From NCBI GenBank assembly GCA_005881275.1, contig VBEF01000039.1, forward strand, positions 1-64,000: 64,000 bases of DNA. The letters are read 5' to 3'. Below the pieces are notes generated by a model that was given only the letters and a program-made list of their open reading frames with translations, did no database searches and was not told the DNA's origin. The first letter of the stretch is position 1. Each line of letters starts with the position of its first letter. Of the stretch, positions 1-8,853 are shown piece after piece. The position numbers and the translations under genes are program-made. The DNA is from Chloroflexota bacterium. GTDB lineage: Bacteria; Chloroflexota; Dormibacteria; Dormibacterales; Dormibacteraceae.

Positions 1-1103
1 TCACCGCGGCGGACGGCAGCCCGCTGAAAGACGGCAACGAGGTCGAGGCCGGCGCGACGATGAAGCTCACCTTCAATGACGCGATGGAGCCGGTCACGAT
101 CAAGGCCAGCGTCGGCACCCAGATAGCGAGCCTCACGTGGGCCGCCGACAGCAAGAGCGCCACGTTCTCGCTGGCGGGTCTGCCCTCCGGCCCGGTCACC
201 GTCCAGGTCGCGCCGGGGGGCCGCGACCAGACCGGTCACCTCGTTCCGGCCGGGTTCACGCTGAAGACTGGCATCTACTGGCACAACCACCAGCACACAG
301 TGGCGCTTGGGTATCCGGCCCTGATCCAGATCCCCAACGATGAGTTCGCGCGCGACCAGAACGGCCTGCAGGCAGCCGACGTCATCTTCGAGTACCTCGC
401 CGAGGGGGGGATTACGCGTCTCACAGCGATCTATCAGAACGCGCCCGACCTGATCGGGCCCATGCGCTCGGCGCGGTTCATCTCGCTGAAGATCGGCCGC
501 CACTACAAAGGCCTCCTATTCCAGTCGGGCGAATCACAGGCCACGCGGGCTCGCGCCGCCCAGGACCCGACGCCGCAGTTCTTCGACACAGTCGGCTACC
601 AGTACCGGAGCAACGCCCGGTACGCACCGGACAACCTGATGATCAACGGGGACAAGGTGGCCGCCGCCGAAGGGCTCTTCGGACTCCCCTCTTACACAAT
701 CCCGAAGTCGAGGCCGAACCTCGGCGGCGGCACCGCGGTCAGCACAACGAACGTCGACGAGCACTACTCAACGTATTCCTATGACGCGGCCACCGGTACC
801 TATACAAAAAAGGAAGAGGGGCACCTGTACTCGGACGCCAGCCTCAGTCAGCCGCTCCACATCGAGATGCTGATGGTCATCCACACACGAGAATGGCTGC
901 TGGATGTCGGTGACGGCCACGGGGCGCACATCCACGACTTCGAGCTCGACACCAACGGACGCCTCGACGTGTTTTACAAGGGACAGCAGTACGGAGGCAC
1001 CTGGGCGTCGACGGACAGCCACGGGCCCCTGGTTTTCCAGCTCGACAGCGGCCAGCCCGTGACGCTCCCGCCGGGCCTGGTCTGGATCGACGTCACGCGT
1101 TAG
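1..1103 (+). CDS. DUF3048 (YerB-like) protein, 5' truncated by the window edge
   Basis: The reading frame is open from base 3, so the gene begins before the window; 366 residues are visible. The first ~85 resemble a bacterial Ig-like fold (alternating short strands, including the stretch MKLTFNDAMEPV), which often precedes this domain in wall-associated proteins. The rest matches DUF3048 (YerB/lipoprotein type): a repeated ADVIFEYLAEGGITRL core, GPMRSAR, and a Trp-rich beta region ending in PGLVWIDVT. The family is extracytoplasmic and has no firm biochemical role. Any signal peptide would lie upstream of the window. It converges with the sigma-factor gene, leaving only 3 bp between the two stops. 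Family assignment is good; function is unknown. Confidence 0.8.
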   Translation, partial: TAADGSPLKDGNEVEAGATMKLTFNDAMEPVTIKASVGTQIASLTWAADSKSATFSLAGLPSGPVTVQVAPGGRDQTGHLVPAGFTLKTGIYWHNHQHTVALGYPALIQIPNDEFARDQNGLQAADVIFEYLAEGGITRLTAIYQNAPDLIGPMRSARFISLKIGRHYKGLLFQSGESQATRARAAQDPTPQFFDTVGYQYRSNARYAPDNLMINGDKVAAAEGLFGLPSYTIPKSRPNLGGGTAVSTTNVDEHYSTYSYDAATGTYTKKEEGHLYSDASLSQPLHIEMLMVIHTREWLLDVGDGHGAHIHDFELDTNGRLDVFYKGQQYGGTWASTDSHGPLVFQLDSGQPVTLPPGLVWIDVTR

Positions 1104-1106
1104 CAG

Positions 1107-2342
1107 TCAGCCGCTCGCGACGCCGTCGCGTGCGGCTTGCATCTTCAAACGCGCGGCTTGCGTGGTGAGGTACCGCTGCTCCGCCAGGTTTGTCGTATGG
1201 CCTGCCGCCGCTCGATAGTGCGCCATTGCACCTCGGGTGTCTCCAGCCATCTCGAGCAAGTGAGCTCGGACCGCGTCGAGGCGATGGTGTCCCCTCAGCC
1301 GATCCTCGACCTCGGCGAGCAGGGTCAAGCCTGCGGCCGGGCCGTCGACCATCGCGGCGGCAACTGCCCTGTTGAGCGTGACGATCGGATTCCCGGTCAG
1401 CTGCTCGAGCAGCCCGTACAGCCCGAGGATCTGTGGCCAGTCGGTGCGTTCAGGTCGGGCGGCCCGATCATGGACAGCGGATATCGCGGCCTGCAGCTGG
1501 TACTCGCCAACCGCCCCTTTGCCGATCGCGCGGTTGATCAACGCGACCCCTTCGGCGATCAGCGCCTGATCCCACTGAGTGCGATCCTGTTCCGCAAGCG
1601 TGATCAGGTCGCCTCTCGCGTTGATCCGCGCCCGGCGTCTGGCATCGATCAGCAGCATCAGTGCGAGCAGACCCATGACCTCGCCGTCGTCGGGAAGCAG
1701 CCGCTGCAGCATCCTCGTCAACCGAATCGCTTCATCCGCCAAGTCGGTGCGGTTCAGCTCGTGGCCGGTGCTGCTCGCGTACCCCTCGTTGAACATGAGG
1801 TACAGCACATGCAGCACCGTGCGCAGTCTTGCTGCCAGCTCGTTGCGTGTCGGCATACGGAAGCGCACGCCTGAAGCCTTGATGATGTGCTTCGCCCGGC
1901 TGATGCGCTGAGCCATCGTCGCCTCGCCCGCGAGGAATGCGTTGGCGATCTGGGCGGTGGTGAGTCCACCCACGGCCCTCAATGTCAGTGCGATGGCTGA
2001 CGCTGGGGTCAGCGCCGGATGGCAGCACATGAACAGAAGAATCAACGTGTCGTCTTTTGCGGGGATCTCTCCGGTGGGCGCTTCCTGAAGCAGGGCCAGG
2101 CTTTCGCGATCTCGCCGGGACTGGTCACTTCGCCTCTGATCGATCATCCGCCGGACGGCCGTGTGCACGAGCCAACCGAGCGGTTTCGCCGGAACGCCAT
2201 CGCGCGGCCAGTGCACGGCCGCCGCGAGCAGCGCCTCCTGAACCGCGTCTTCCGCAGCGTAAAAGTCACCCGACCTGCGGATGAGTACGCCAAGGACCTG
2301 CGGCGCAAGGTCGCGCAGCAGGTCCTCCACACGCGGCGGCAC
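1107..2342 (-). CDS. ECF-like RNA polymerase sigma factor (SigJ/DUF6596 type)
   Basis: 411 residues. An N-terminal sigma-70 region 2 (about residues 20-75, with AEDAVQEALLAAAVHWP then a basic RRMIDQRRSDQSRR helix) is followed by a region 4 helix-turn-helix (about 115-150, GGLTTAQIANAFLAGEATMAQRI). A long all-helical C-terminal extension characterises the DUF6596 sigma group, which is much longer than classical ECF factors. A reading frame remains open further upstream, but that part is only a shadow of the YciI gene. The GTG at 2342 lies 2 bp after the yciI stop and fits the family length. These sigma factors are usually encoded next to YciI-like proteins, as here, so the pair is probably co-transcribed. 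The target regulon cannot be read from the sequence. Confidence 0.87.
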   Translation of the reverse strand: MPPRVEDLLRDLAPQVLGVLIRRSGDFYAAEDAVQEALLAAAVHWPRDGVPAKPLGWLVHTAVRRMIDQRRSDQSRRDRESLALLQEAPTGEIPAKDDTLILLFMCCHPALTPASAIALTLRAVGGLTTAQIANAFLAGEATMAQRISRAKHIIKASGVRFRMPTRNELAARLRTVLHVLYLMFNEGYASSTGHELNRTDLADEAIRLTRMLQRLLPDDGEVMGLLALMLLIDARRRARINARGDLITLAEQDRTQWDQALIAEGVALINRAIGKGAVGEYQLQAAISAVHDRAARPERTDWPQILGLYGLLEQLTGNPIVTLNRAVAAAMVDGPAAGLTLLAEVEDRLRGHHRLDAVRAHLLEMAGDTRGAMAHYRAAAGHTTNLAEQRYLTTQAARLKMQAARDGVASG

Positions 2343-2344
2343 GT

Positions 2345-2785
2345 TCAGCGCTCGCCACCTACCTGTTGAAGAAACGCCTCCATCTCTGCGACGTCGGACG
2401 GCGCCTGGTCCATCACCTGCCGCACCTGGATCGGCTGCTGGGTCGCAATCCCGCCAGGTCCGGGCACGGCCGAGATCTTCGCGGCGATCTCTATGGCGCG
2501 TGCTTCTGAGTCGACGTCGACGATCTGATACCCGGCCAGCCACTCTTTGAATTCCTGGAAGGGACCATCGGTGACGACGGGCGCATTCAGGCCGTCGAAT
2601 CGCACGATCTTGGCTAGATTCGGTCCGGCCAGGACCTGGGAATCGACCAGCTCGCCGCTGCTGACCAGCTCCTTGTGAAGGGCCTCGTAATAGTCGAGAT
2701 GTGCGGTGATCTCCTCCGGCTTCCACTCCTCCATTGGCGCCTCGACGACGCCTCCTTCGAAATTGACGATCAGCAGGTATCTCAT
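2345..2785 (-). CDS. YciI-family (DGPF/YCII-related) protein
   Basis: 146 residues beginning MRYLLIVNFEGG, the usual opening of the YCII/DGPF family. The diagnostic VVTDGPFQEFKEWLAGYQIVD is at about residues 60-80. The ATG at 2785 is preceded by a GAGGAG Shine-Dalgarno, which favours it over an in-frame start 27 codons upstream. The fold is a ferredoxin-like alpha/beta barrel dimer with a conserved His/Asp pair in some members; its reaction is unknown. It is followed 2 bp later by the sigma-factor gene. In many actinobacterial and chloroflexotal genomes the two are adjacent, which suggests that the YciI protein senses or modifies something for the sigma factor. That role is inference. Confidence 0.85.
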   Translation of the reverse strand: MRYLLIVNFEGGVVEAPMEEWKPEEITAHLDYYEALHKELVSSGELVDSQVLAGPNLAKIVRFDGLNAPVVTDGPFQEFKEWLAGYQIVDVDSEARAIEIAAKISAVPGPGGIATQQPIQVRQVMDQAPSDVAEMEAFLQQVGGER

Positions 2786-2913
2786 CTCTGACTCCTCGTG
2801 ACCGGAATTTGTGCCTGTAACGGCACGTTCACCACCAGGACGGAGCACGCCGCCCGTTCTCGACATCGGCGGCCAATCATGACGGCTCTCTCAAGTCACT
2901 TCATGCTGATGTC

Positions 2914-3960
2914 GTGAGCGAGGCCGCGGAGCGGGGCGTCCGCTACAAAGGTCCTGACCTGAAGCGCCTCGGCCAGGCGATTCTCGAGGCGGTCGGCACG
3001 CCCGAAGACCTCGCGGCGATCGTTGCCGGGTCACTTGTCGACGCCAACCTCGCCGGCCATGACTCGCACGGCGTGATCAGGCTCACGTCGTACGTGGCCG
3101 GCGTTCGAAGCGGCCAGGTTCAGCCCGGAGCTCGCGCGGTGGTCGAGTCGCTCGGCGATGCCTGCGCGCGAGTCGACGGCGCCTGGGGATGGGGCCAGCC
3201 CGCCGCTCACATCGCGACGGACACCGCCTCGAAGCTCGCGCGCGCCAACGGGGTCGGGCTGGTCACCGTCGGCCGCTGCAACCACATCGGGCGATTGGGT
3301 GAATACATCGAGGACTTGAGCCGCGCGGGCCAGATAGGGCTCATGACTTGCAACTCCCCTCCGGCGGTCGCGCCCTACGGCGGGTACACGCGCCTCCTGG
3401 GCACGAATCCGATTGCGTGGGGCGCTCCGCGGTCACCGGGCAAACCCCCGATCGTCGTTGATTTCGCGACCGCCTCCATCGCCGAGGGGAAGCTGAGGAT
3501 CGCCCACGCCAACGGCTCGAAGGCGCCTCTCGGCGCGGTGGTGGACAAGAGTGGCCAACCGACCACCGACACCGCTGCTTTCTACGACGGAGGCGCGCTC
3601 ACCACGTTCGGCGGACACAAGGGATTCGGACTGAGCGTGATGGCCGAGCTGATGGCCGGGATGCTGTCAGGCACCGGCTTGTCCTCAGACCCTGATTACA
3701 GCAACGGCAACGGCACCATGCTGCTCGCGATCGACGTGGGCAGGTTCTTGCCGGCGAGCGACTTCATGGAGCAGGCGGACGCCTTGGAGGGCCGCCTCCA
3801 TGCGGCCCCAACCGCCGCGGGTTTCGACGCAATTCAGATGCCGGGCGAACCCGAATGGCGATCGCGTGCGGAGCGCACGTCGGAGGGAATTCCCGTCGCT
3901 GGCGCGACACTTCGCGCGATCAACGACCTCGCCCAGGAGCTTGGCCTGAGCCCGATCTGA
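2914..3960 (+). CDS. LDH2-family malate/L-lactate/ureidoglycolate-type dehydrogenase
   Basis: 348 residues, normal length for the Ldh2 (type-2 malate/lactate dehydrogenase) family of NAD(P)-dependent oxidoreductases. Visible signatures are the early DSHGVIRL segment (about residue 50), the cofactor-binding VGRCNHIGRLGEYIE, and GGHKGFGLSVMAELMAGMLSG (about 230). The GTG start begins 14 codons before the conserved KGPDLKRLGQAILEA helix. It converges on the lactonase gene with a 2-bp gap. Together with the neighbouring lactonase, aldolase and D-2-hydroxyacid dehydrogenase it fits a sugar-acid or hydroxyacid catabolic set, in which it would interconvert a 2-hydroxyacid and a 2-oxoacid. The exact substrate cannot be fixed from the sequence. 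Confidence 0.88.
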   Translation: MSEAAERGVRYKGPDLKRLGQAILEAVGTPEDLAAIVAGSLVDANLAGHDSHGVIRLTSYVAGVRSGQVQPGARAVVESLGDACARVDGAWGWGQPAAHIATDTASKLARANGVGLVTVGRCNHIGRLGEYIEDLSRAGQIGLMTCNSPPAVAPYGGYTRLLGTNPIAWGAPRSPGKPPIVVDFATASIAEGKLRIAHANGSKAPLGAVVDKSGQPTTDTAAFYDGGALTTFGGHKGFGLSVMAELMAGMLSGTGLSSDPDYSNGNGTMLLAIDVGRFLPASDFMEQADALEGRLHAAPTAAGFDAIQMPGEPEWRSRAERTSEGIPVAGATLRAINDLAQELGLSPI

Positions 3961-3962
3961 GC

Positions 3963-4847
3963 CTAGCCGCCGAACCTGTACGGAGGTCGGCCGACGTGTC
4001 CGGGCCGGCACCGGAACAGGCCGCCCGCATGCGGCTGCTTCTCGAGCTGCTCCTCTGAGAGTCCTGTTGCGGCGGTCGTTATGTACAGATCCGACAGTTC
4101 GGGTCCTCCGAAGACGCAGCTGCTCACCCTGCTCACAGGAACTTTGATCTCGAGATCGAAGCTTCCGTCGGGCCGGTACCGGCGGACTGACCAACCGCCC
4201 CACAGCGCGACCCAGATGCCGCCCTTGGAATCAAGCGTCATACCATCGGGTAGGCCGTCACCCTTCTCGATTCGAATCAGGGGCCTTCGATTGGTGACCG
4301 TGCCGGCCGACGGCTCGAAGTCGAGCCCGTCGATGCAGTAGCTCAGCGAGTCGATGTAGTACATGAGCCGATCGTCGTCCGTCCAGTCGAGTCCGTTCGA
4401 CACCGTGACGTCGGAGAGCACGCGGTCGACCGTGTGATCGAGATTCAATCGATACAACGCACCCGCGCCGGGCGCTTCGTCGTTGGCCATCGATCCCGCC
4501 CAAAACCTTCCTCGGCTGTCGCATTTCCCATCGTTCATTCGATTCTCTGGCTGGTGAGGCTCGGCGGCCGCGACGGTGTCTGTCCTTCCCGACGTTCGAT
4601 CGATGAGCTGAAACCCGTTTCCAATCGCTGCGATCAGGTTGCCCGACATCGTCGGCGCCACCGCCCCGACATCGGCGCCGACGTCGAGCTGCTCGACGTG
4701 GCCGGTTTCGGGATCGAGCCACTGGACACGGTGACTTTTGATGTCGACCCAGACCAGGCGCTGCTCGTCCTCGAGCCAGACGGGGCCTTCGCCGATGACG
4801 TTGTGTAGGTCGGCGACCAGCTCGAGCGGTACTGAGTCGGGTGACAT
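3963..4847 (-). CDS. SMP-30/gluconolactonase-family sugar lactonase
   Basis: 294 residues forming a predicted six-bladed beta-propeller. The N-terminal IGEGPVWLEDEQRLVWVD carries the metal-binding Glu. Later NDGKCDSRGRFWAGSM, SNGLDWTDDDRLMYYIDS and DGLPDGMTLDSKGGIWVALWGG supply the Asn and Asp ligands of the divalent-metal site. The likely reaction is hydrolysis of an aldonolactone to the aldonic acid in the cytosol. It is the last gene of a minus-strand unit of D-2-hydroxyacid dehydrogenase, aldolase and lactonase, 3 bp after the aldolase stop. Family confidence is high; which lactone is used is not known. Confidence 0.9.
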   Translation of the reverse strand: MSPDSVPLELVADLHNVIGEGPVWLEDEQRLVWVDIKSHRVQWLDPETGHVEQLDVGADVGAVAPTMSGNLIAAIGNGFQLIDRTSGRTDTVAAAEPHQPENRMNDGKCDSRGRFWAGSMANDEAPGAGALYRLNLDHTVDRVLSDVTVSNGLDWTDDDRLMYYIDSLSYCIDGLDFEPSAGTVTNRRPLIRIEKGDGLPDGMTLDSKGGIWVALWGGWSVRRYRPDGSFDLEIKVPVSRVSSCVFGGPELSDLYITTAATGLSEEQLEKQPHAGGLFRCRPGHVGRPPYRFGG

Positions 4848-4850
4848 CGC

Positions 4851-5600
4851 CTAGCTGTTACCGGTCAGTTCCCTCGACTGCGCAGCGATCTCTTCAGACG
4901 CGGCCGCGAGAAGTCTTGTGTCCGACTGCAGCCCGAGCATGACAAAGCCGAGCTTGTGCCACTGTGCGGCGACCTCAGGCGACCCGCACATGATCCCGGC
5001 AGCAACGCCATTCGAGAGGGCGGCCCGGACGATCGCCTCGATCAACCGGCGATGTTCGGGATGAGATCCCTCATAGCTCGAGTCGAGCCCCGCCGAGACG
5101 GCCAGGTCGTTGGGGCCGACGAACACGGCATCAACGCCGGGCACTGACAAGATTTCGTCGGCTCGATCCACGGCTTGCACGGTCTCGATCATCACCACGC
5201 AGATCGGGCGCCGCCAGTCGCTGTCGACCTCCCTGGCGCGGACCGGACCCATGCTCCTCATGCCATCGGGCGGATAGCGGCAGGCGTCGACCGCGGCCTG
5301 TGCCTCGCCGACCGAATTGACCATAGGCACGATGACGCCGCCCGCTCCCGCGTCGAGCGCCTTCATGATCGAGCCGGGCTCGTTCCATGGCACGCGCACA
5401 AAGGACGGAACGCCGCCTGCCGAGATGGCCTGGAGCATGGGGAGCATGACGTCGTAGCCGATCAAGCCGTGCTGGGTGTCGACGCAGACCCAGTCGTGCC
5501 CCGAGCGCGCCGCCACCTCGGCGGTCCACGAGCTTGGGATGGTGCACCACGCACCGAGCGTCGCTTTGCCCGCCTTCCACTGTTCGCTCAGCGAGCTCAT
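4851..5600 (-). CDS. HpcH/HpaI-family 2-keto-3-deoxy aldolase
   Basis: 249 residues, the standard size of the class II metal-dependent HpcH/HpaI aldolases. The VCVDTQHGLIGYD segment holds the catalytic-base His (about residue 44). AGGVIVPMVNSVGEAQAAV and VVMIETVQAV carry the Arg/Glu region, and VDAVFVGPNDLAVSAGL carries the metal-site Asp. The enzyme cleaves 2-keto-3-deoxy sugar acids, or heptenedioate derivatives, to pyruvate or an analogue plus an aldehyde. Its ATG overlaps the stop of the upstream dehydrogenase gene by 4 bp, so the two are translationally coupled. With the lactonase downstream, a sugar-acid route is the simplest reading, though an aromatic meta-cleavage substrate is not excluded. 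Confidence 0.9.
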   Translation of the reverse strand: MSSLSEQWKAGKATLGAWCTIPSSWTAEVAARSGHDWVCVDTQHGLIGYDVMLPMLQAISAGGVPSFVRVPWNEPGSIMKALDAGAGGVIVPMVNSVGEAQAAVDACRYPPDGMRSMGPVRAREVDSDWRRPICVVMIETVQAVDRADEILSVPGVDAVFVGPNDLAVSAGLDSSYEGSHPEHRRLIEAIVRAALSNGVAAGIMCGSPEVAAQWHKLGFVMLGLQSDTRLLAAASEEIAAQSRELTGNS

Positions 5601-6586
5601 CGCACCCTCGCCGCGATCACACCGTTGACGACGTTGACGGGTGGCTGACCATCGAGCACGCGCATCAGGTTTTCTCCGATGACCTCGATCAATCGGGCGT
5701 CGGCGTCGAGTGTCGCCCCTGCGCGATGCGGAGCGAGGACGACGTTGTCCAGGGATCGCAGGGGCGAATCTAGCGGCAGCGGTTCGACTTCGAACACGTC
5801 GAGCCCCGCGCCGGCGAGATGGCCAGACCGCAGTGCGTCGACCAGAGCGGTCTCGTCGACTATGGCGCCGCGCGCCGCATTGATCACGTAGGAACCCTTT
5901 TTCATGCGGAAGAGCGCCTCGCGGCCGATCAGGGCCTTTGTATCGAGGTCAAGCGGCGCATGCACGCACACGATGTCGCTCTCCAGAAGAATTGTCTCGA
6001 GGTCGACCTGGACCGCATTGGGGGCGGTTCGAGGTACGGCGTCGGCGAACAGGATCCGCGCGCCGAACGCCGCGACCCGATGCGCCACAGCCGAGCCGAT
6101 GTTGCCCATCCCGATGATGCCCACCGTCATCGCGCCCAGCTCGCGCCCCATCGTCTCTTCGCTGCGAAGGGGGTCTGACGCATGCCAACCACCTGCTCGG
6201 AGCTGGCGGTCCAACCAGTGGGAGCGGCGGAGGAGCGCGATCATCGCCATCACCGTCCAATCGGCAACCGAATCCTTGTTGTATCCGGCCGCATTCGCGA
6301 CCGGGATGCCGAGCTCGGCGGCTGCACGGTGGTCGATTGAATCGAATCCGACCGCCGCTTGCTGGATGAGCAGGCACCGGCTCATCTGCTGCAGGACAGC
6401 GCGGTCGATCTGATGCCTGTGCCGTCGGTCGGCGATCACAAGATCGGCATCGGCGCACGCAGCCGCCACGTCCGCCTGGGCAGGCGGTGGGGGCACGAGC
6501 AGGACCTCTACGCGGTGGCGGCCCTTCAACATGGCGCGCACGGTCCCTTCGTCAAAGGGGCTGAGGCACGCAATGCGGGCCTGCAT
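5597..6586 (-). CDS. D-2-hydroxyacid dehydrogenase (NAD-binding, CtBP-like)
   Basis: 329 residues. The Rossmann motif GIIGMGNIGSAVAHRV is near residue 153, and the catalytic Arg lies in NAARGAIVDE (about 237). A Glu follows in the GLDVFEVEPLP region and the catalytic His is in APHRAGAT. It would reduce a 2-oxoacid to the D-hydroxyacid, or the reverse, with NAD(H). The N-terminal substrate domain begins MQARIACLSPFDEGTV. This is the first gene of a three-gene minus-strand unit with the aldolase and lactonase. It is divergently arranged with the VOC gene, 69 bp away. The substrate may be the product of the adjacent aldolase, but that is inference. Confidence 0.88.
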   Translation of the reverse strand: MQARIACLSPFDEGTVRAMLKGRHRVEVLLVPPPPAQADVAAACADADLVIADRRHRHQIDRAVLQQMSRCLLIQQAAVGFDSIDHRAAAELGIPVANAAGYNKDSVADWTVMAMIALLRRSHWLDRQLRAGGWHASDPLRSEETMGRELGAMTVGIIGMGNIGSAVAHRVAAFGARILFADAVPRTAPNAVQVDLETILLESDIVCVHAPLDLDTKALIGREALFRMKKGSYVINAARGAIVDETALVDALRSGHLAGAGLDVFEVEPLPLDSPLRSLDNVVLAPHRAGATLDADARLIEVIGENLMRVLDGQPPVNVVNGVIAARVR

Positions 6587-6655
6587 TGGACTCGAAGGCT
6601 AGCACTCCGCCCAGGCCGCGTTGGCGGCCGCATCAGGGCGCGCTATCGTGAGCCG

Positions 6656-7138
6656 GTGACCCGGGCGCACATCAATCACGTCAGCATCGTGGCCCGTGAC
6701 CTCCAGCATTCCGTCCAGTTCTACATCGAGATCTTCGGCGCTGAAACAATCGACACGCCCAACTTCGGGTTCCCCGTTCAGTGGCTGCGTGTAGGCGACC
6801 TGCAGCTCCATCTGTTCGAGCGCCCGGGCGCCGCCCCCGCCTACCACCATTTCGCACTCGGGGTCGACGACTTCGAGGCGGTTTTCCGAGCAACTCGCAC
6901 GAGAGGCCTTCACGACGTCGAAACCATGGGCTCGCACCTGAACGAGCTCCCGAGCGGCCAGGTCCAGCTGTACATTCGCGACCCAGGCGGAAACCTGGTC
7001 GAGGTCAACTGGAACGACGCTCGTGGCCTCAGCGACGAGGTCAGGCAGGAGATGAGACGCCTGGAGGACAGCCACCCTCAAAGTGAGTCGAACCGCAGGG
7101 CAGAGCTCTACCTCGCCGACTCCCCGAAGGCGAGATGA
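6656..7138 (+). CDS. VOC-family (glyoxalase/dioxygenase fold) protein
   Basis: 160 residues with the vicinal-oxygen-chelate fold. The first repeat opens INHVSIVARDLQHSVQFYIEIFGAE with its candidate metal His. YHHFALGVDDFEAVF follows, and the C-terminal repeat ends VQLYIRDPGGNLVEVNW with the metal-binding Glu. The GTG at 6656 was chosen because the conserved fold starts 3 residues later, while the longer open frame upstream is antisense to the dehydrogenase. VOC proteins include glyoxalases, fosfomycin-resistance enzymes and extradiol dioxygenases, so the substrate cannot be named. It converges with the flavoprotein gene, with 2 bp between stops. Confidence 0.82.
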   Translation: MTRAHINHVSIVARDLQHSVQFYIEIFGAETIDTPNFGFPVQWLRVGDLQLHLFERPGAAPAYHHFALGVDDFEAVFRATRTRGLHDVETMGSHLNELPSGQVQLYIRDPGGNLVEVNWNDARGLSDEVRQEMRRLEDSHPQSESNRRAELYLADSPKAR

Positions 7139-7140
7139 AT

Positions 7141-8388
7141 CTATAGACGACTCAGGTCCCGGCCTTCGTCGGCCAGGGCTGCGGGGTCTGGCCGGGCTTG
7201 CTTGGCGATCAAGCGTCCCGCCGCCGCCATCTCATCGTGCTCATCCAGCTCCGGGTCACCGCCGCGATTCACACCCACCGCCGCGCGCAGCACGCCATCC
7301 GCCAGGTAGAACCCGACAAGCTTCCGATCCATCGCCGACCCGCGCACGACGAAGCGGTCCCATGTGCGGGCGTGACCGACGTACTCGAGCTTGTGCTCGT
7401 ACTGATCCGACCAGAACGTGTGGACGTATGCGAACGACGCTGCCGAGCCCAAGACCGACCGGGCGGCCGCCGCCCCTTGCTTCTCAGCGTTGTTGTAGTG
7501 CTCGACCCGAATGCGGCCAAAAAGGGGATGCATGTGGTTGGCCAGATCGCCGGCGGCGAATATTCCCGGCACGTTTGTCCGGCACGAAGGGTCGACGCTC
7601 ACGCCATTGTCAAGCGCCACTCCGCTGCCTTCGAGGAAAGCGACCGACGGTCGGATGCCCACCGCCACGACGGCGAGATCGCACTCCAGCCTGCGCCCAT
7701 TCCTCGTCACCGCCTGTTCGATTTGCCTGGCACCTTCGAATCGGACGACCTCATCGCCGGTCACCAGCTCGACGCCCGCCTCCCGATGGATTCCGGCCAT
7801 GAGCTCTCCCATTTCGGGGCCCAGGACTGACTCGAGCGGAGCACGGCCGGGCAAGACGGCGCTCACCCGAACGCCCAGCTGGGTCAGCGAGGCGGCGACC
7901 TCGGAACCGATGAAGCCCATCCCGACCACCAGCGCTCGGGCCCCACGCAGGGCGGCTTGTTTGATCGCGTCGCAGTCGGCCACCGTCCGGAGCTGGAAGA
8001 CACCCGGCAGCTGCGCACCAGGGACGTCCAGGCGCCTGTTCTCACCTCCCGTCGTGATCAAGAGGCGGCTGTACGAAACAGCGTTCCCACCAGCCAGCTC
8101 GACGCGACGCGCGCGGATGTCGACGTGCGCGGCGGTGGCGGCAACCCGGTCCACGCGGTTCTTCTCGTACCAGTCCTCCGGGTTCACGAACCAGCCCGAC
8201 AGCGACTCTTCACCGCGAAGGTACGTCTTGGACAGAGGCGGGCGGCCAAACGGAGGAGTCGGCTCGCGGCCGATCAGAACGAGGCGGCCGCCGTACCCGT
8301 CCTCGCGAAAGGTTCTGGCCGCGACGCCGCCGGCCATTCCCGAACCGAGGATCACGATGGAGTCTTCGGACGTATCGCGCCCCGACAT
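7141..8388 (-). CDS. FAD-dependent ferredoxin/rubredoxin-reductase-like oxidoreductase
   Basis: 415 residues of the pyridine nucleotide-disulfide oxidoreductase fold. The FAD motif ILGSGMAGGVAARTF is at the N terminus, the NAD(P)H motif VVGMGFIGSEVAASL near residue 160, and the second FAD motif GIFAAGDLAN near 275. A C-terminal reductase domain (YNNAEKQGAAAAR onward) is typical of BphA4/AlkT-type ferredoxin reductases. There is no redox-active CxxC pair, so it is an electron-transfer reductase rather than a thiol reductase. It would pass electrons from NAD(P)H to a ferredoxin serving an oxygenase or P450, but no such partner lies next to it. It is divergent from the cupin gene. Confidence 0.87.
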   Translation of the reverse strand: MSGRDTSEDSIVILGSGMAGGVAARTFREDGYGGRLVLIGREPTPPFGRPPLSKTYLRGEESLSGWFVNPEDWYEKNRVDRVAATAAHVDIRARRVELAGGNAVSYSRLLITTGGENRRLDVPGAQLPGVFQLRTVADCDAIKQAALRGARALVVGMGFIGSEVAASLTQLGVRVSAVLPGRAPLESVLGPEMGELMAGIHREAGVELVTGDEVVRFEGARQIEQAVTRNGRRLECDLAVVAVGIRPSVAFLEGSGVALDNGVSVDPSCRTNVPGIFAAGDLANHMHPLFGRIRVEHYNNAEKQGAAAARSVLGSAASFAYVHTFWSDQYEHKLEYVGHARTWDRFVVRGSAMDRKLVGFYLADGVLRAAVGVNRGGDPELDEHDEMAAAGRLIAKQARPDPAALADEGRDLSRL

Positions 8389-8462
8389 GAATGTACGACG
8401 TCTTGAGACTGGGGCACGGTGTTTGTCGGCGGCCGACGTGAATCATGGAAACTGGAGGTGGC

Positions 8463-8849
8463 ATGAAGATCACACCACGGTCAGAGGCATTCGACGTTCA
8501 GAACACAATGGATCCGTCGCACTTCACGGGCATTGCAGTTGCGCGAGAGCTGGTTCAGGCTTCGCCGCAGACGCCCTCGATATTTGCCGCGGTCGTTCGG
8601 TTCGAGGCCGGCGCTCGAAACCACTGGCATTCGCACGCAGGCGGACAGCTGCTGCACGTCATCCACGGTGAGGGCTGGGTCCAAGCCCGCGGACACGCTC
8701 CGCAGCGCATCAATGAGGGCGATACGGTGACGGCTGATCCCGGCGAGGAGCACTGGCACGGGGCGGGCAAAACGGCACCCATGGCTCACATCGCGGTCGC
8801 GGTTGGCGAGACGCGCTGGTTGGAGGAATCGCCATCGCCCCCGCAGTAG
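8463..8849 (+). CDS. Cupin-domain protein
   Basis: 128 residues, a single beta-barrel cupin. Motif 1 reads NHWHSHAGGQLLHVIHGEGWVQ (about residues 45-66), with His residues placed to bind a metal. Motif 2 is in DPGEEHWHGAGKTAPMAHIAV. The ATG at 8463 is preceded by a clear GGAGGTGG Shine-Dalgarno, so it is preferred to an in-frame ATG six codons upstream. The sequence resembles small cupins found beside carboxymuconolactone decarboxylases, although none is present here. It probably shares a transcript with the following acetyltransferase gene, whose start lies 4 bp downstream. Substrate unknown. Confidence 0.85.
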   Translation: MKITPRSEAFDVQNTMDPSHFTGIAVARELVQASPQTPSIFAAVVRFEAGARNHWHSHAGGQLLHVIHGEGWVQARGHAPQRINEGDTVTADPGEEHWHGAGKTAPMAHIAVAVGETRWLEESPSPPQ

Positions 8850-8853
8850 ACCG

